Shown: positions 24,076 to 32,184 of the stretch, one piece after another
Layout of the letters: each line of letters starts with the position of its first letter
Position numbering within the stretch: the stretch's first letter is position 1
Assembly (NCBI GenBank): GCA_035524335.1
Contig: DATKPE010000006.1
Coordinates: 1 to 39,841, forward strand
Direction of reading: 5' to 3'
From: DATKPE01 sp035524335
Lineage (GTDB): Bacteria; Bacteroidota; Ignavibacteria; UBA10030; SZUA-254
DNA: 39,841 bases
The notes under the pieces: model-generated
What the model was told of the DNA's origin: nothing
Database searches by the model: none
What the model saw: the letters and a program-made list of their open reading frames with translations, nothing else
Position numbers and translations under genes: made by a program

Positions 24076-24435
24076 TTACTGCGGTGTTGATTTCTTTGCT
24101 GCAAAACTCTTCGTCGCTTCCTCCAGCGTGTCGTGAACCTCGAAAACGTCGATCAGCTTGGTGATCACGAGAAGGTTCTGGACGGTGTTCTGAATACCCA
24201 CCAGACGCACTTCCCCCCCGTTCCGCGCGTAACTCGCATGCGCCGCGATCAGCGCACCGATCCCCGAGCTGTTGAGGTAGTTCACCTTCTGGAGATTGAT
24301 GACCAGCCGCTTGTTCCCCTGTTCGATAAAATCGGCCACCACCTCGCGGAACTCATCGGTGTAATCATCGCCGACCAGCGTACCCCGCAGTTCGACGATG
24401 GCAACCCTGCCGTTTTCGATCGTCCAGAATTTCAT
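24076..24435 (-). CDS. STAS-domain anti-anti-sigma-like protein
   Basis: A 119-residue single STAS domain. Its core is VAIVELRGTLVGDD, LVINLQKVNYLNSSGIGALIAAH and GEVRLVGIQNTVQNLL. The Ser pair in NSSGIG is where SpoIIAA-type antagonists are phosphorylated by a partner kinase. No anti-sigma kinase is in the window. The start at 24435 gives the standard length; a longer frame includes the GC-rich leader. It is the first gene of the minus-strand TonB unit, 34 bp before exbB. Confidence 0.88.
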   Translation of the reverse strand: MKFWTIENGRVAIVELRGTLVGDDYTDEFREVVADFIEQGNKRLVINLQKVNYLNSSGIGALIAAHASYARNGGEVRLVGIQNTVQNLLVITKLIDVFEVHDTLEEATKSFAAKKSTPQ

Positions 24436-24528
24436 AACGCGCCTTGTGAATCTGCTGTCAGGTTCCCCGGCGGGGCCCCTTCGGGTCACCGGGTTTGTAC
24501 CTGTGAGGATGGATTCACAATTCCATAA

Positions 24529-24545
24529 CACAATTTTAATGCCAA
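24529..24545 (-). promoter_or_regulatory. Sigma-54-like promoter before the STAS gene (tentative)
   Basis: The minus strand reads TTGGCATTAAAATTGTG. It resembles the sigma-54 consensus TGGCAC-N5-TTGCA: -24 GG present, spacing correct, but the -12 GC is GT. It lies about 95 bp upstream of the STAS ATG, and a sigma-54 activator gene is the next gene upstream. No TTG/TAYnTT pair was found for this unit. The -12 mismatch is a real weakness. Confidence 0.35.
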
Positions 24546-24631
24546 CGGAACATCTCTCCCTCCGGGAACGAAATCCGGATGGAATTCACCGGTTCCATCG
24601 CTTCCTCATCAAACATGCAAAAACAGGTTTA

Positions 24632-24671
24632 TTGCAAATTGCAACTCAGAGAAGATCAATTATCAGAAGAT
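24632..24671. promoter_or_regulatory. Repeated short motifs between the activator gene and the STAS gene
   Basis: This AT-rich stretch within the 294-bp gap 24436-24729 contains TTGCAAATTGCAA (24632-24644; two palindromic TTGCAA) and two direct AGAAGAT copies (24650-24656 and 24665-24671). They sit about 100-140 bp upstream of the sigma-54-like sequence, where activator sites usually lie. A binding role is inferred only from position and repetition. Confidence 0.3.
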
Positions 24672-24729
24672 TTTCTATCTTTCGGAATTTCAAGCTGTTG
24701 GGGGGATTGCAAAATGCAGGATAGAACGA

Positions 24730-26055
24730 CTACAACCCGTACTTTTTCCGTTTTCTCCAGAGCGTCGCCGGGTCAATCCCCAGCACCTTGGAGGCTTCAT
24801 CGAGGTCTTTCGCAGACCTGAGCACCCGCGCGATGTGCTGGTGTTCCATCTGTTCGAGCGAAAGAATGCCGGCCACCCCTGCGTCCGTCGATTGGAACTC
24901 CTCCGGCAGAACCGACAGTTCGATCGTGCCCGCCTTCGCCAGCAGGACCGCCCGTTCGAGCACGTTCTCCAGCTCCCGCACATTCCCCGGCCACCGGTAT
25001 CGCATCAGCGTTTTCAGCGCATCCGGCGAGAGGTTCTTTTCCTCCGCGGGTGAAAACTTTTTCAGAAAATGGGTGATCAGGAGAAGCACATCCTCCGGCC
25101 GATCACGGAGCGGCGGGAGATGGATCCGCACCGCATTCAGCCGGTAATAGAGGTCGTCGCGGAAATTCCCCTCCGCCAGCGACTCCGAAAGGTTTCTGTT
25201 GGTTGCCGCGATCACCCGCACGTCGACCTTGCGGGTGACGTTCTCGCCCAGCCGTTCGAATTCCCGGTGCTGGAGAAACCGGAGCAGTTTCACCTGGGAG
25301 GAAGGGGGAATTTCCCCCACCTCGTCGAGGAAAATGGTTCCTCCGTCGGCCAGGGCGAAGCGCCCTTCCCGGTCCTTGAAGGCGCCGGTAAACGACCCCT
25401 TCACATGCCCGAACAGTTCGCTCTCGAGGAGGTTCTCGGGAAGCGCCGCACAGTTGACCTTGATGAACGGCCGCTCGTGCCGGCCGCTCAGCCGGTGGAT
25501 GAGATGGGCCACCAGTTCCTTGCCCGTCCCGCTCTCTCCCTCGATGAGGACCGTGAGGGGGCTGTCGGCCACCTGCCGGGCGAGGTCGACCTGCTGGCGC
25601 ATGACCGGGTTGCGGGTGAGGATCTCGCGGGCGGCGTCTCCCGTCGACTGTTCGCGGCGGAGCTTGACCACCTCCTGCTGGAGCGCGTGATGTTCCATCA
25701 CTTTCAGGGCAAAGACCTGGAGTTCCTTCAGATCGAACGGTTTCTGGAGAAAGTCGAACGCTCCCGCCTTGATGGCTTCGACCGCGCTGTCGACGGAACC
25801 GTGGGCCGTCAGGATGACGGCGGTTGTGGAAGGGGCCCGCTTCCGGATCTCCCGGAGGACCTGCATGCCGTCGATCGGTTCCATCTTGAGATCGATGAAT
25901 GCGACATCGAAGAGTCCCTCCTCGATCCGGTCGAGGGCAACGACCGGGTTGCCGGCCGCTTCCACTTCCATGCCGATCGCCTCGAGTCCGATTTTGAGGG
26001 TGCGGAGAATGTTCGGCTCGTCGTCGATGACGAGGAATCTGCCTTTGGGGTTCAT
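24730..26055 (-). CDS. NtrC-family sigma-54-dependent response regulator
   Basis: A 441-residue three-domain activator. The receiver domain (1-120) has Asp11/Asp12, phospho-acceptor Asp55, Thr83 and Lys105. The AAA+ domain (~150-375) shows Walker A GESGTGKE (173-180), the sigma-54-contact loop as GSFTGA (220-225) rather than GAFTGA, and Walker B GGTIFLDE (238-245). The C-terminal Fis-type helix-turn-helix ends DEASKVLGIDPATLWRKRKKYGL. It activates RNA polymerase carrying sigma-54. The start overlaps the kinase stop by ATGA. Confidence 0.95.
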   Translation of the reverse strand: MNPKGRFLVIDDEPNILRTLKIGLEAIGMEVEAAGNPVVALDRIEEGLFDVAFIDLKMEPIDGMQVLREIRKRAPSTTAVILTAHGSVDSAVEAIKAGAFDFLQKPFDLKELQVFALKVMEHHALQQEVVKLRREQSTGDAAREILTRNPVMRQQVDLARQVADSPLTVLIEGESGTGKELVAHLIHRLSGRHERPFIKVNCAALPENLLESELFGHVKGSFTGAFKDREGRFALADGGTIFLDEVGEIPPSSQVKLLRFLQHREFERLGENVTRKVDVRVIAATNRNLSESLAEGNFRDDLYYRLNAVRIHLPPLRDRPEDVLLLITHFLKKFSPAEEKNLSPDALKTLMRYRWPGNVRELENVLERAVLLAKAGTIELSVLPEEFQSTDAGVAGILSLEQMEHQHIARVLRSAKDLDEASKVLGIDPATLWRKRKKYGL

Positions 26056-27908
26056 GCCGGTTGATCCTGAACTGCGGGGAGCTGGAAGGAAAATACCGAT
26101 CCCTTGCCCGGAGTGCTTTCCACCCAGATCTTGCCGCCGTACATTTCGATGATTTCCTTGGCTATGGAAAGTCCGAGGCCGACGCTTCCCGGCGTCGAAT
26201 CGAACGTTTCCTTGACCTGGACGAACTTGTCGAATATTTTGCCGAGGTATTCCGGCGCGATTCCCCGGCCGGTGTCGCGGACATGGACGGTGAGAAAATT
26301 CTCCGTGTCTCCGCGGAGGATGATATCGACCCGGCCCCCGGCGTCGGTGTACCGGAGGGCATTCCCGACGAGGTTGGAGATCACCCAGGAAAACTGCTGT
26401 TCATCCCCGATGAAGCGCGGGAGGCGTTCGGGGGCGGTCACGGCAAGGGCGACCCCCTTTTCGCGGAACGGCAGTGTATAGGAATGGATGGCCGATTCGA
26501 CCACGGCCCGGATATCGAGGAGATCCTCCCTCAGCTCCATTGAACCGGATTCCAGCTTCGAGAGCTGGAGAAGGTCCCGGACAAGTTTGGTCAGCCGTTC
26601 GCAGTCCTGTTTGGAGGCGGTGAGCATTTCCTCCTGCTTGTCGGTGAGCGGTCCGAGAATTTTCTGCCGGAGAATATCGACGCTCATGTTGATCGAGGTG
26701 AGCGGCGTCCGGAACTCGTGCGAGACCGCCGCCATGAAGTCGGATTTCATCCTGTCGAGTTCCTTGAACTGGGTGACATCCTGGAGGATCACGACGGTGC
26801 CGCGGACGGCGCCGGCGGAAGAGCGGATGACGGAGATGCGGGGCCGGAGGTAGACCGGGCGCCCCTTGTGCGAAAACTGGATATAGGGTACCGCGGTATC
26901 GCCCTGCCCGCCCGGATGAAAGAGGGCGATGATGCGCGGTTCGCGGATAATCGTGTCGATCGGCTTATCCAGGACGTTCGTCTCCTTGATGGAGAGGAGT
27001 TCTTCGGCCGATCTGTTGAGGAGCTGGATGCGGCCTTCGGCATCGCAGACCAGGATCGCATCGGAGAGGTTTTCGACGATGGTCTCGGATTTTTGCTTCT
27101 CGGCGAGGATCCGGTCGACGTTCATTTCCTCGTACTTCCGGAGCCGTTCGGTCATCTTGTTGAATTCGCGGCTCAGCTGGCCGATTTCGTCGTCGGTGTC
27201 GATGTCGATTTTGATATCGAGGTTGCCGCGTCCGATGCGGTTGACCGTGGAGGTGAGGCGTTCCGCCGGCTGGATCACCCGGCGCGTGAACTGGACCATG
27301 GTCACGATGCTGAGTCCGGCGGCGATGAGCGAGGCGATGAGGGCGGCCACGATCGCTTCGTCCGACGCGGAACGGGTCTGCTGGGAGACCTTCTGGAGCT
27401 CCTTCTGCTGAATTTCGATGAGCCAGAAACAGTTGTCGAGGAGGCGCTGGGAAAACATCCGGACGTCGTTGGCGTAATACGCCTTGGCATGCTCATATTT
27501 CCCCTGCTCCACGAGGGCGATGAGGGAATCGGCGTTGATGAGGTAGCCCTGGTAGGTCGACTGGATGTCGTCGAGCACGTTGGCGACGTCGCCCGGGGTG
27601 CGGTTCTCGTTCGCGATGTGGTACGACTGGAAGAAATCATCTTTTGCTTCGGTCAGTTTGATCTTGCCGTTGTTGATGTCGCGGTTCATGAAAAGCCAGA
27701 GTGCGCTTTCATGCCGTTCGATGGTGCCGGCCATCGTCTCCGCCGCCATGATGTCCGGAACGTTGTTATGGAGGAGGGAATTCATCGACATCGTGAGCCG
27801 CCCGAAATTATAGATTGTCCAGGCGGAAGCCGCAAGGTTGATCGTCACCAGGACGATGTAGACGGAAAGCGCCTTGAACCGGAGGCTGTTGAAATAACTG
27901 CTGCGCAT
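26052..27908 (-). CDS. Membrane sensor histidine kinase (HAMP-PAS-HisKA-HATPase)
   Basis: A 618-residue kinase. Membrane helices at about 13-33 and 185-206 enclose a four-helix-bundle-like periplasmic sensor that resembles KinB-type sensors (NNVPDIMAAETMAGTIERHESALWL). A HAMP domain (~207-260) is followed by a PAS domain (~275-383). HisKA carries His397 in VSHEFRTPL, and HATPase_c has NALRYT, DTGRGI and SVGLGLSI. The ATG at 27908 is chosen because an earlier TTG codon is the -35 of the promoter at 27922-27950. It phosphorylates the coupled NtrC-type regulator. Confidence 0.93.
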   Translation of the reverse strand: MRSSYFNSLRFKALSVYIVLVTINLAASAWTIYNFGRLTMSMNSLLHNNVPDIMAAETMAGTIERHESALWLFMNRDINNGKIKLTEAKDDFFQSYHIANENRTPGDVANVLDDIQSTYQGYLINADSLIALVEQGKYEHAKAYYANDVRMFSQRLLDNCFWLIEIQQKELQKVSQQTRSASDEAIVAALIASLIAAGLSIVTMVQFTRRVIQPAERLTSTVNRIGRGNLDIKIDIDTDDEIGQLSREFNKMTERLRKYEEMNVDRILAEKQKSETIVENLSDAILVCDAEGRIQLLNRSAEELLSIKETNVLDKPIDTIIREPRIIALFHPGGQGDTAVPYIQFSHKGRPVYLRPRISVIRSSAGAVRGTVVILQDVTQFKELDRMKSDFMAAVSHEFRTPLTSINMSVDILRQKILGPLTDKQEEMLTASKQDCERLTKLVRDLLQLSKLESGSMELREDLLDIRAVVESAIHSYTLPFREKGVALAVTAPERLPRFIGDEQQFSWVISNLVGNALRYTDAGGRVDIILRGDTENFLTVHVRDTGRGIAPEYLGKIFDKFVQVKETFDSTPGSVGLGLSIAKEIIEMYGGKIWVESTPGKGSVFSFQLPAVQDQPA

Positions 27909-27921
27909 GGTGGTGAATGGC

Positions 27922-27950
27922 AATATATCCAGATTGGCGGGAAAATTCAA
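27922..27950 (-). promoter_or_regulatory. Promoter for the kinase-activator pair
   Basis: Minus-strand TTGAAT, 17 bp, TATATT followed by G. The predicted start lies only about 7 nt before the ATG at 27908, giving an almost leaderless mRNA without a ribosome site. It excludes the longer TTG-initiated frame. Confidence 0.58.
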
Positions 27951-28041
27951 CAGACTTCAGTTGCCGGGGGCGGGGACATCCGGTACTGAGACGGAGCGGG
28001 TCTGCGGCGGCGGACCGGTCAGAATGGGAAGGAATCCGGTT

Positions 28042-28434
28042 TCACGGCTGGTTTTTTGTCAGCTCGCGAAGCCGGCTTTCGATCTGTTCGATATCGACAG
28101 GTTTGCGGAGGATGCCGAACACACCGACTTTACGCGCCTCGGCGAGGACGCGTTCGTCCTGAAATCCGGTGATGAAGAGGAACGGAATCGAAGCGGTTTC
28201 GGGGGAAGCCTTCACCCGTTTGAACATTTCGAACCCGCTCAGACGGGGCATGACGATATCGGAGATGATGACATCCGGACCGAAGGTCGGAATTTTTTCC
28301 AGACCTTCCTGACCGTCGTGGGCAACTTCCACCTCGTAGTTGTCCATCTGGAGAAGGTCCTTCATCAGATCCGCAAATCCTGCCTCGTCGTCGACGAGAA
28401 GCACTTTTCGCGGCTTTTTCTCTTTCGTGGTCAT
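28042..28434 (-). CDS. Receiver-only response regulator
   Basis: A 130-residue single receiver domain. The acidic pair is Asp15/Asp16, the phospho-acceptor Asp59 (IISDIVMP), and the switch residues Thr89 (FITG) and Lys111 (LRKP). There is no output domain, so it probably acts by protein contact or as a phosphorelay intermediate. It lies 133 bp upstream of the histidine kinase on the same strand and has its own promoter. A link to the kinase is inferred. Confidence 0.92.
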   Translation of the reverse strand: MTTKEKKPRKVLLVDDEAGFADLMKDLLQMDNYEVEVAHDGQEGLEKIPTFGPDVIISDIVMPRLSGFEMFKRVKASPETASIPFLFITGFQDERVLAEARKVGVFGILRKPVDIEQIESRLRELTKNQP

Positions 28435-28456
28435 ACTCTTCCGTTCAGGTTGTCAA

Positions 28457-28485
28457 AATATAGGGAAAGGCACCCGAAGAATCAA
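28457..28485 (-). promoter_or_regulatory. Promoter for the receiver-only gene
   Basis: Minus-strand TTGATT, 17 bp, TATATT followed by TTG. Leader of about 16 nt to the ATG at 28434. Confidence 0.62.
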
Positions 28486-28616
28486 GTATCGGAATCACAA
28501 TACCTTAATTTGCCGATTTCACGCTTTTGGTCAAAAACAGCCGGTTTCACCAAATTTCGCTCCCGGGGATGCAGGATGAGTCCAGCGGAAGATCAGCCGG
28601 GTCCCGGAGTTCTCTT

Positions 28617-28712
28617 CTACCAGGCGGTGCCTGACCGGATCACAGCCACGAGTATGTACCCAGCCACGAGCGACAGAATGATGAGAATGCGGATACGGGT
28701 CTCCTTCGACAT
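28617..28712 (-). CDS. Possible 31-residue single-pass membrane peptide
   Basis: A frame of 31 codons: a charged N-terminus (MSKETRIR), a hydrophobic helix (ILIILSLVAGYILVAVI) and a short tail ending GTAW. It lies in an otherwise empty 447-bp gap (28435-28881). A promoter-like TTGAAT, 16 bp, TACATT ends six bases before its ATG, so the mRNA would be leaderless. No ribosome site precedes it. The positive-charged start and a helix of right length favour a real small membrane protein, but it is too short to be certain. The rest of the gap shows only the promoters listed. Confidence 0.42.
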   Translation of the reverse strand: MSKETRIRILIILSLVAGYILVAVIRSGTAW

Positions 28713-28715
28713 GCC

Positions 28716-28745
28716 GCAATGTAGCACATTGCAGCCTGAATTCAA
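28716..28745 (-). promoter_or_regulatory. Promoter with a palindrome across the -10
   Basis: Minus-strand TTGAAT (28740-28745), 16 bp, TACATT (28718-28723). A perfect inverted repeat, GCAATGT-AGC-ACATTGC at 28716-28732, covers the -10 box, as an operator would. It serves the 31-residue frame if that is real. Confidence 0.45.
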
Positions 28746-28812
28746 AGCCGCTCGGGGGATGCGCCGCTCCCCGCATCGTCAGACCGACGCCGTTCCCTCG
28801 CCGCTCCTCTGC

Positions 28813-28841
28813 TTGCATACTTCCCTCCCGCTCCGTATCTT
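28813..28841 (+). promoter_or_regulatory. Promoter for the propeller-amidohydrolase gene
   Basis: TTGCAT, 17 bp, TATCTT. The predicted start is near 28849, with a leader of about 33 nt. Confidence 0.58.
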
Positions 28842-28881
28842 CTACGACACATTCTGCCCCCACTACACCGGAGACCTGCCC

Positions 28882-31800
28882 ATGCGTACCCTTCCCATCC
28901 TGCGATCGATGTTCATCTGCTGTTTCCTCTTCTGCACGCTGACCGGGTTCGCGCGCCAGAAATCCCCCTCAAAGGACAGCTCGAAGGCCTCTGCCGCATG
29001 GGACGTTTCGGCAAAACACGGCCCTTCCACCGACGTCGAATTCGAAACCGATGAGGGAACCTGGATGGCCGTCGATGTGAGTCCGGACGGCTCCACGCTC
29101 GTCTTCGATCTCCTCGGCGACATCTACAAAATGCCCGTCACCGGCGGAACCGCAACACTCCTCGCCGGCGGCCCGGCCTACGAGGTCCAGCCCCGGTTCA
29201 GCCCCGACGGGAAACGGATTTCGTTCACAAGCGACAGGGACGGATGCGATAACATCTGGACCATGGATCTGAACGGTCAGAATCTACGCCAGATCACGAA
29301 GGAAAAAGACCGCCAGACCAACAATGCCGTCTGGTCCCCCGACGGAAGTTTCATCGTCGCCCGGAAACACTACCGGAACGAGCGCTCCCTCGGCGCCGGT
29401 GAAATGTGGATGTACTACATCGGCGGCGGAGAAGGCCTCCAGCTCACAAAGCGGCGCAACTGGGAACAGGACGCGGGAGAACCGTGCCTCTCCCCCGACG
29501 GCCGCTATCTCTACTACAGCGAAGACATCTCTCCCGGCGGCGGATTCCAGTACAACAAGGATCCCAACGGGGTCATATATGCGATCCAGCGGCGCGATCT
29601 GCAGACCGGCAAAACGGAACAGTTCATCAACAGCCAGGGGGGCGCCTGCCGGCCTCAGATTTCTCCCGACGGGAAAACACTTGCCTTCGTGAAACGGGTC
29701 AGGCTGAAGACCGTCCTCTATCTCTGCGATATTGAGAGCGGGCGCGAAACACCGCTCTGGGACAACCTCAACCGCGATGCACAGGAGACATGGGCGCTCT
29801 TCGGCGTGCATCCGGGATTCTCCTGGACCCCCGACGGACGGTCGATCGTGATCTCCGCAAAGGGCCATCTCTGGAAGATCGACGTCGCCACCGGTGCGGC
29901 CTCTCAGATTCCGTTCACAGCGCATGTGAAACAAACCATCACCGATGCCGTGCGATTCCCCCAGGAGGTCGCGCCCGCCTCCTTCGATGTCAAATTGCTC
30001 AGATATGTCACCGTCTCCCCGGATCAGAATTCGGTGATCTACACGGCTCTCGGCAAACTCTACCGGAAGACGCTCCCGGACGGCACCCCCCGCCGGATTA
30101 CGCGCGACGACAGGTACCTCGAGATATTTCCCTCCTTCTCCCCCGACGGGAAATGGATCGTCTACGCCACATGGAACGACGAAGAAAAGGGGGCCGTCAT
30201 GAAGGTTCATCCCGACGGCAGCGGACGGATGAAGCTGACGCGGAGCCCGGGACACTATACGGAACCGGAATTTTCACACGACGGATCGATGGTCGTCTAC
30301 CACAGAATCGGCGGCGATAATTTCAGGGGCGAAACCTACAGCCGCGACCGCGGTATTTATCTGATCCCCTCCGCGGGCGGGAAGGAGACGCTCGTGACCG
30401 AAGAGGGTTCACGCCCCATGTTCGCACCGGGTGACGACCGGATATTCCTTCTCTCGGGTGAGGGGGAGAAAACCGCCCTTATCAGCACCGGTCTCCGGGG
30501 TGAACAGCGCCGCGTCCATTTCCTCTCCGACAATGCCGACGACATTCTTCCCTCCCCCGACGGCCGCTGGGTGGCGCTGGTGGAGCGTTTCAACGCCTAC
30601 ATCGCCGTTTTTCCGAAGACCGGACAGCCGGTCACCATCGGCCCTGCCAGCTCCGATTACCCGATCCGGCGGGTCAGCCGGGACGCCGGCACCTATCTCA
30701 ACTGGTCCGCCGACAGCCGGAAGCTGTTCTGGTCGCTCGGGCCGGAACTCTACTCGCGCGATCTGAGCAGAACGTTCGACTTTGCCGGCACAGCCGGCGA
30801 CACGGTGCAGGACAAACCGGACACCAGCGGATTGTATATCAGTTTCTCCGCTCCGACCGACAATCCCACCGGCTCCATCGCTCTGGTCGGGGCTCGCGTG
30901 ATCACGATGCGCGGCGACGAGGTGATCCCGGACGGCACGATCATCGTCGAACGGAACCGCATCACCGCGGTCGGTCCGAGAGCCGAGGTCAAGATTCCTC
31001 CTGGAGCGGAGCGGGTTGACGTCAGCGGCACCACGATCATGCCCGGCATCGTCGACGTTCATGCCCATATTCCGACCGGGAGCGAGGGGATCACACCCCA
31101 GACCCACTGGCCGTACTACGTTAATCTCGCGTTCGGGGTAACGACAACGCACGATCCGTCGGCGAATACCGAGATGGTCTTCACCAACTCCGAGCTGGTG
31201 AAGGCGGGCCTCCTCGTCGGCCCCCGGGTCTACTCGACAGGCACCATTCTGTACGGCGCCGAAGCTCCCTTCAAGGCGGTCATCAACAGCTACGACGACG
31301 CCCTCTCGCACCTCCGGCGGATGAAGGCAGTCGGCGCCTTCAGCGTAAAAAGCTACAACCAGCCGCGGCGCGACCAGCGCCAGCAGATCATCGAGGCGGC
31401 GCGGGCACTGCACATGATGGTGGTGCCGGAGGGCGGATCCACGTTTTTCTGGAACATGTCGATGATCCTGGACGGCCATACCGGCATCGAACACTCGCTT
31501 CCCGTCTCGCCGCTGTACAAGGACGCCATCTCGCTCTTCTCGAAGAGCAAAAGCGGATATACGCCGACGCTCATCGTCAGTTATGGCGGACTGTGGGGGG
31601 AGAATTACTGGTACATGTCGACGAACGTCTGGGAAGACACGCGTCTGCTCACCTTCACCCCGCGCCAGATCATCGACGCCCGGTCGCGCCGGCGCCTCAT
31701 GGCCGCGGAAGACGATTTCAATTATATCGAGAATGCAAAATCGGTCAAGGCGGCGCTCGATGCAGGAACGAAGGTGCAGCTGGGCGCACACGGCCAGCTG

Positions 31801-32100
31801 CAGGGGCTGGGGGCCCACTGGGAACTCTGGATGTTCGTCCAGGGCGGCATGACGCCGCTCGAAGCGATCCGCTCAGCGACCCTTTCCGGCGCCCAGTACA
31901 TCGGCCTCGACAGGGATATCGGCTCGCTGGAGCCGGGGAAACTTGCGGACCTCGTGGTCATGGAAAAAAATCCGCTGGAGAACATCAGGAACAGCGAATC
32001 GATCCGGTATGTCATGAAAAACGGCAGACTCTATAATGCCGCCACCATGGACGAGATCGGCAATCATCCCCGCAAGCGCCCCAGATTCTACTGGGAGTGA
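28882..32100 (+). CDS. Secreted TolB-type propeller fused to an amidohydrolase
   Basis: A 1072-residue protein. The chosen ATG at 28882 opens a signal peptide (MRTLPILRSMFICCFLFCTLTGFA). Residues ~50-640 hold repeated WD40/PD40 units of the TolB kind (RFSPDGKRISFTSDRDG, AVWSPDGSFIVARK, SFSPDGKWIVYATW). Residues ~665-1060 are an amidohydrolase of the imidazolonepropionase/dipeptidase type: ALVGARVITM, His727 and His729 in DVHAHIP, GHTGIEHSLP, LGAHGQLQGLG and the closing LEPGKLADLVVMEKNPL. Such fusions are extracytoplasmic enzymes probably acting on peptides or N-acyl amino acids; the substrate is unknown. The frame upstream of 28882 is open but antisense to other genes. Confidence 0.92.
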   Translation: MRTLPILRSMFICCFLFCTLTGFARQKSPSKDSSKASAAWDVSAKHGPSTDVEFETDEGTWMAVDVSPDGSTLVFDLLGDIYKMPVTGGTATLLAGGPAYEVQPRFSPDGKRISFTSDRDGCDNIWTMDLNGQNLRQITKEKDRQTNNAVWSPDGSFIVARKHYRNERSLGAGEMWMYYIGGGEGLQLTKRRNWEQDAGEPCLSPDGRYLYYSEDISPGGGFQYNKDPNGVIYAIQRRDLQTGKTEQFINSQGGACRPQISPDGKTLAFVKRVRLKTVLYLCDIESGRETPLWDNLNRDAQETWALFGVHPGFSWTPDGRSIVISAKGHLWKIDVATGAASQIPFTAHVKQTITDAVRFPQEVAPASFDVKLLRYVTVSPDQNSVIYTALGKLYRKTLPDGTPRRITRDDRYLEIFPSFSPDGKWIVYATWNDEEKGAVMKVHPDGSGRMKLTRSPGHYTEPEFSHDGSMVVYHRIGGDNFRGETYSRDRGIYLIPSAGGKETLVTEEGSRPMFAPGDDRIFLLSGEGEKTALISTGLRGEQRRVHFLSDNADDILPSPDGRWVALVERFNAYIAVFPKTGQPVTIGPASSDYPIRRVSRDAGTYLNWSADSRKLFWSLGPELYSRDLSRTFDFAGTAGDTVQDKPDTSGLYISFSAPTDNPTGSIALVGARVITMRGDEVIPDGTIIVERNRITAVGPRAEVKIPPGAERVDVSGTTIMPGIVDVHAHIPTGSEGITPQTHWPYYVNLAFGVTTTHDPSANTEMVFTNSELVKAGLLVGPRVYSTGTILYGAEAPFKAVINSYDDALSHLRRMKAVGAFSVKSYNQPRRDQRQQIIEAARALHMMVVPEGGSTFFWNMSMILDGHTGIEHSLPVSPLYKDAISLFSKSKSGYTPTLIVSYGGLWGENYWYMSTNVWEDTRLLTFTPRQIIDARSRRRLMAAEDDFNYIENAKSVKAALDAGTKVQLGAHGQLQGLGAHWELWMFVQGGMTPLEAIRSATLSGAQYIGLDRDIGSLEPGKLADLVVMEKNPLENIRNSESIRYVMKNGRLYNAATMDEIGNHPRKRPRFYWE

Positions 32101-32128
32101 CGGACGACACTGCCGCAGACCGAATGGA

Positions 32129-32158
32129 TTGACAGAGTGGTACGAAAAATGGTATCTT
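32129..32158 (+). promoter_or_regulatory. Promoter for the orphan response regulator
   Basis: TTGACA, a perfect -35, with 18 bp to TATCTT. Leader of about 20 nt to the ATG at 32185. Confidence 0.65.
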
Positions 32159-32184
32159 CAGAAGGATGAATGAGAGGATGGACG

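Noticed and set aside
24578..24599. Terminator for the sigma-54 activator gene
   Set aside because: GATGGAA...TTCCATC forms a 7-bp hairpin, but it is about 130 bp after the stop and has no U tract.
28531..28863. Minus-strand frame of 110 codons in the gap 28435-28881
   Set aside because: No ribosome site, low-complexity polar composition, and it crosses the promoter of the plus-strand gene; the 31-codon frame in another register has better support.
27907..28881. N-terminal extension of the propeller-amidohydrolase
   Set aside because: This part is antisense to the receiver gene and kinase start, and lies upstream of a clear promoter and signal peptide.
30409..31818. Long minus-strand frame of 469 codons
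   Set aside because: Antisense to the amidohydrolase gene, which has clear family motifs; no ribosome site or family signal.
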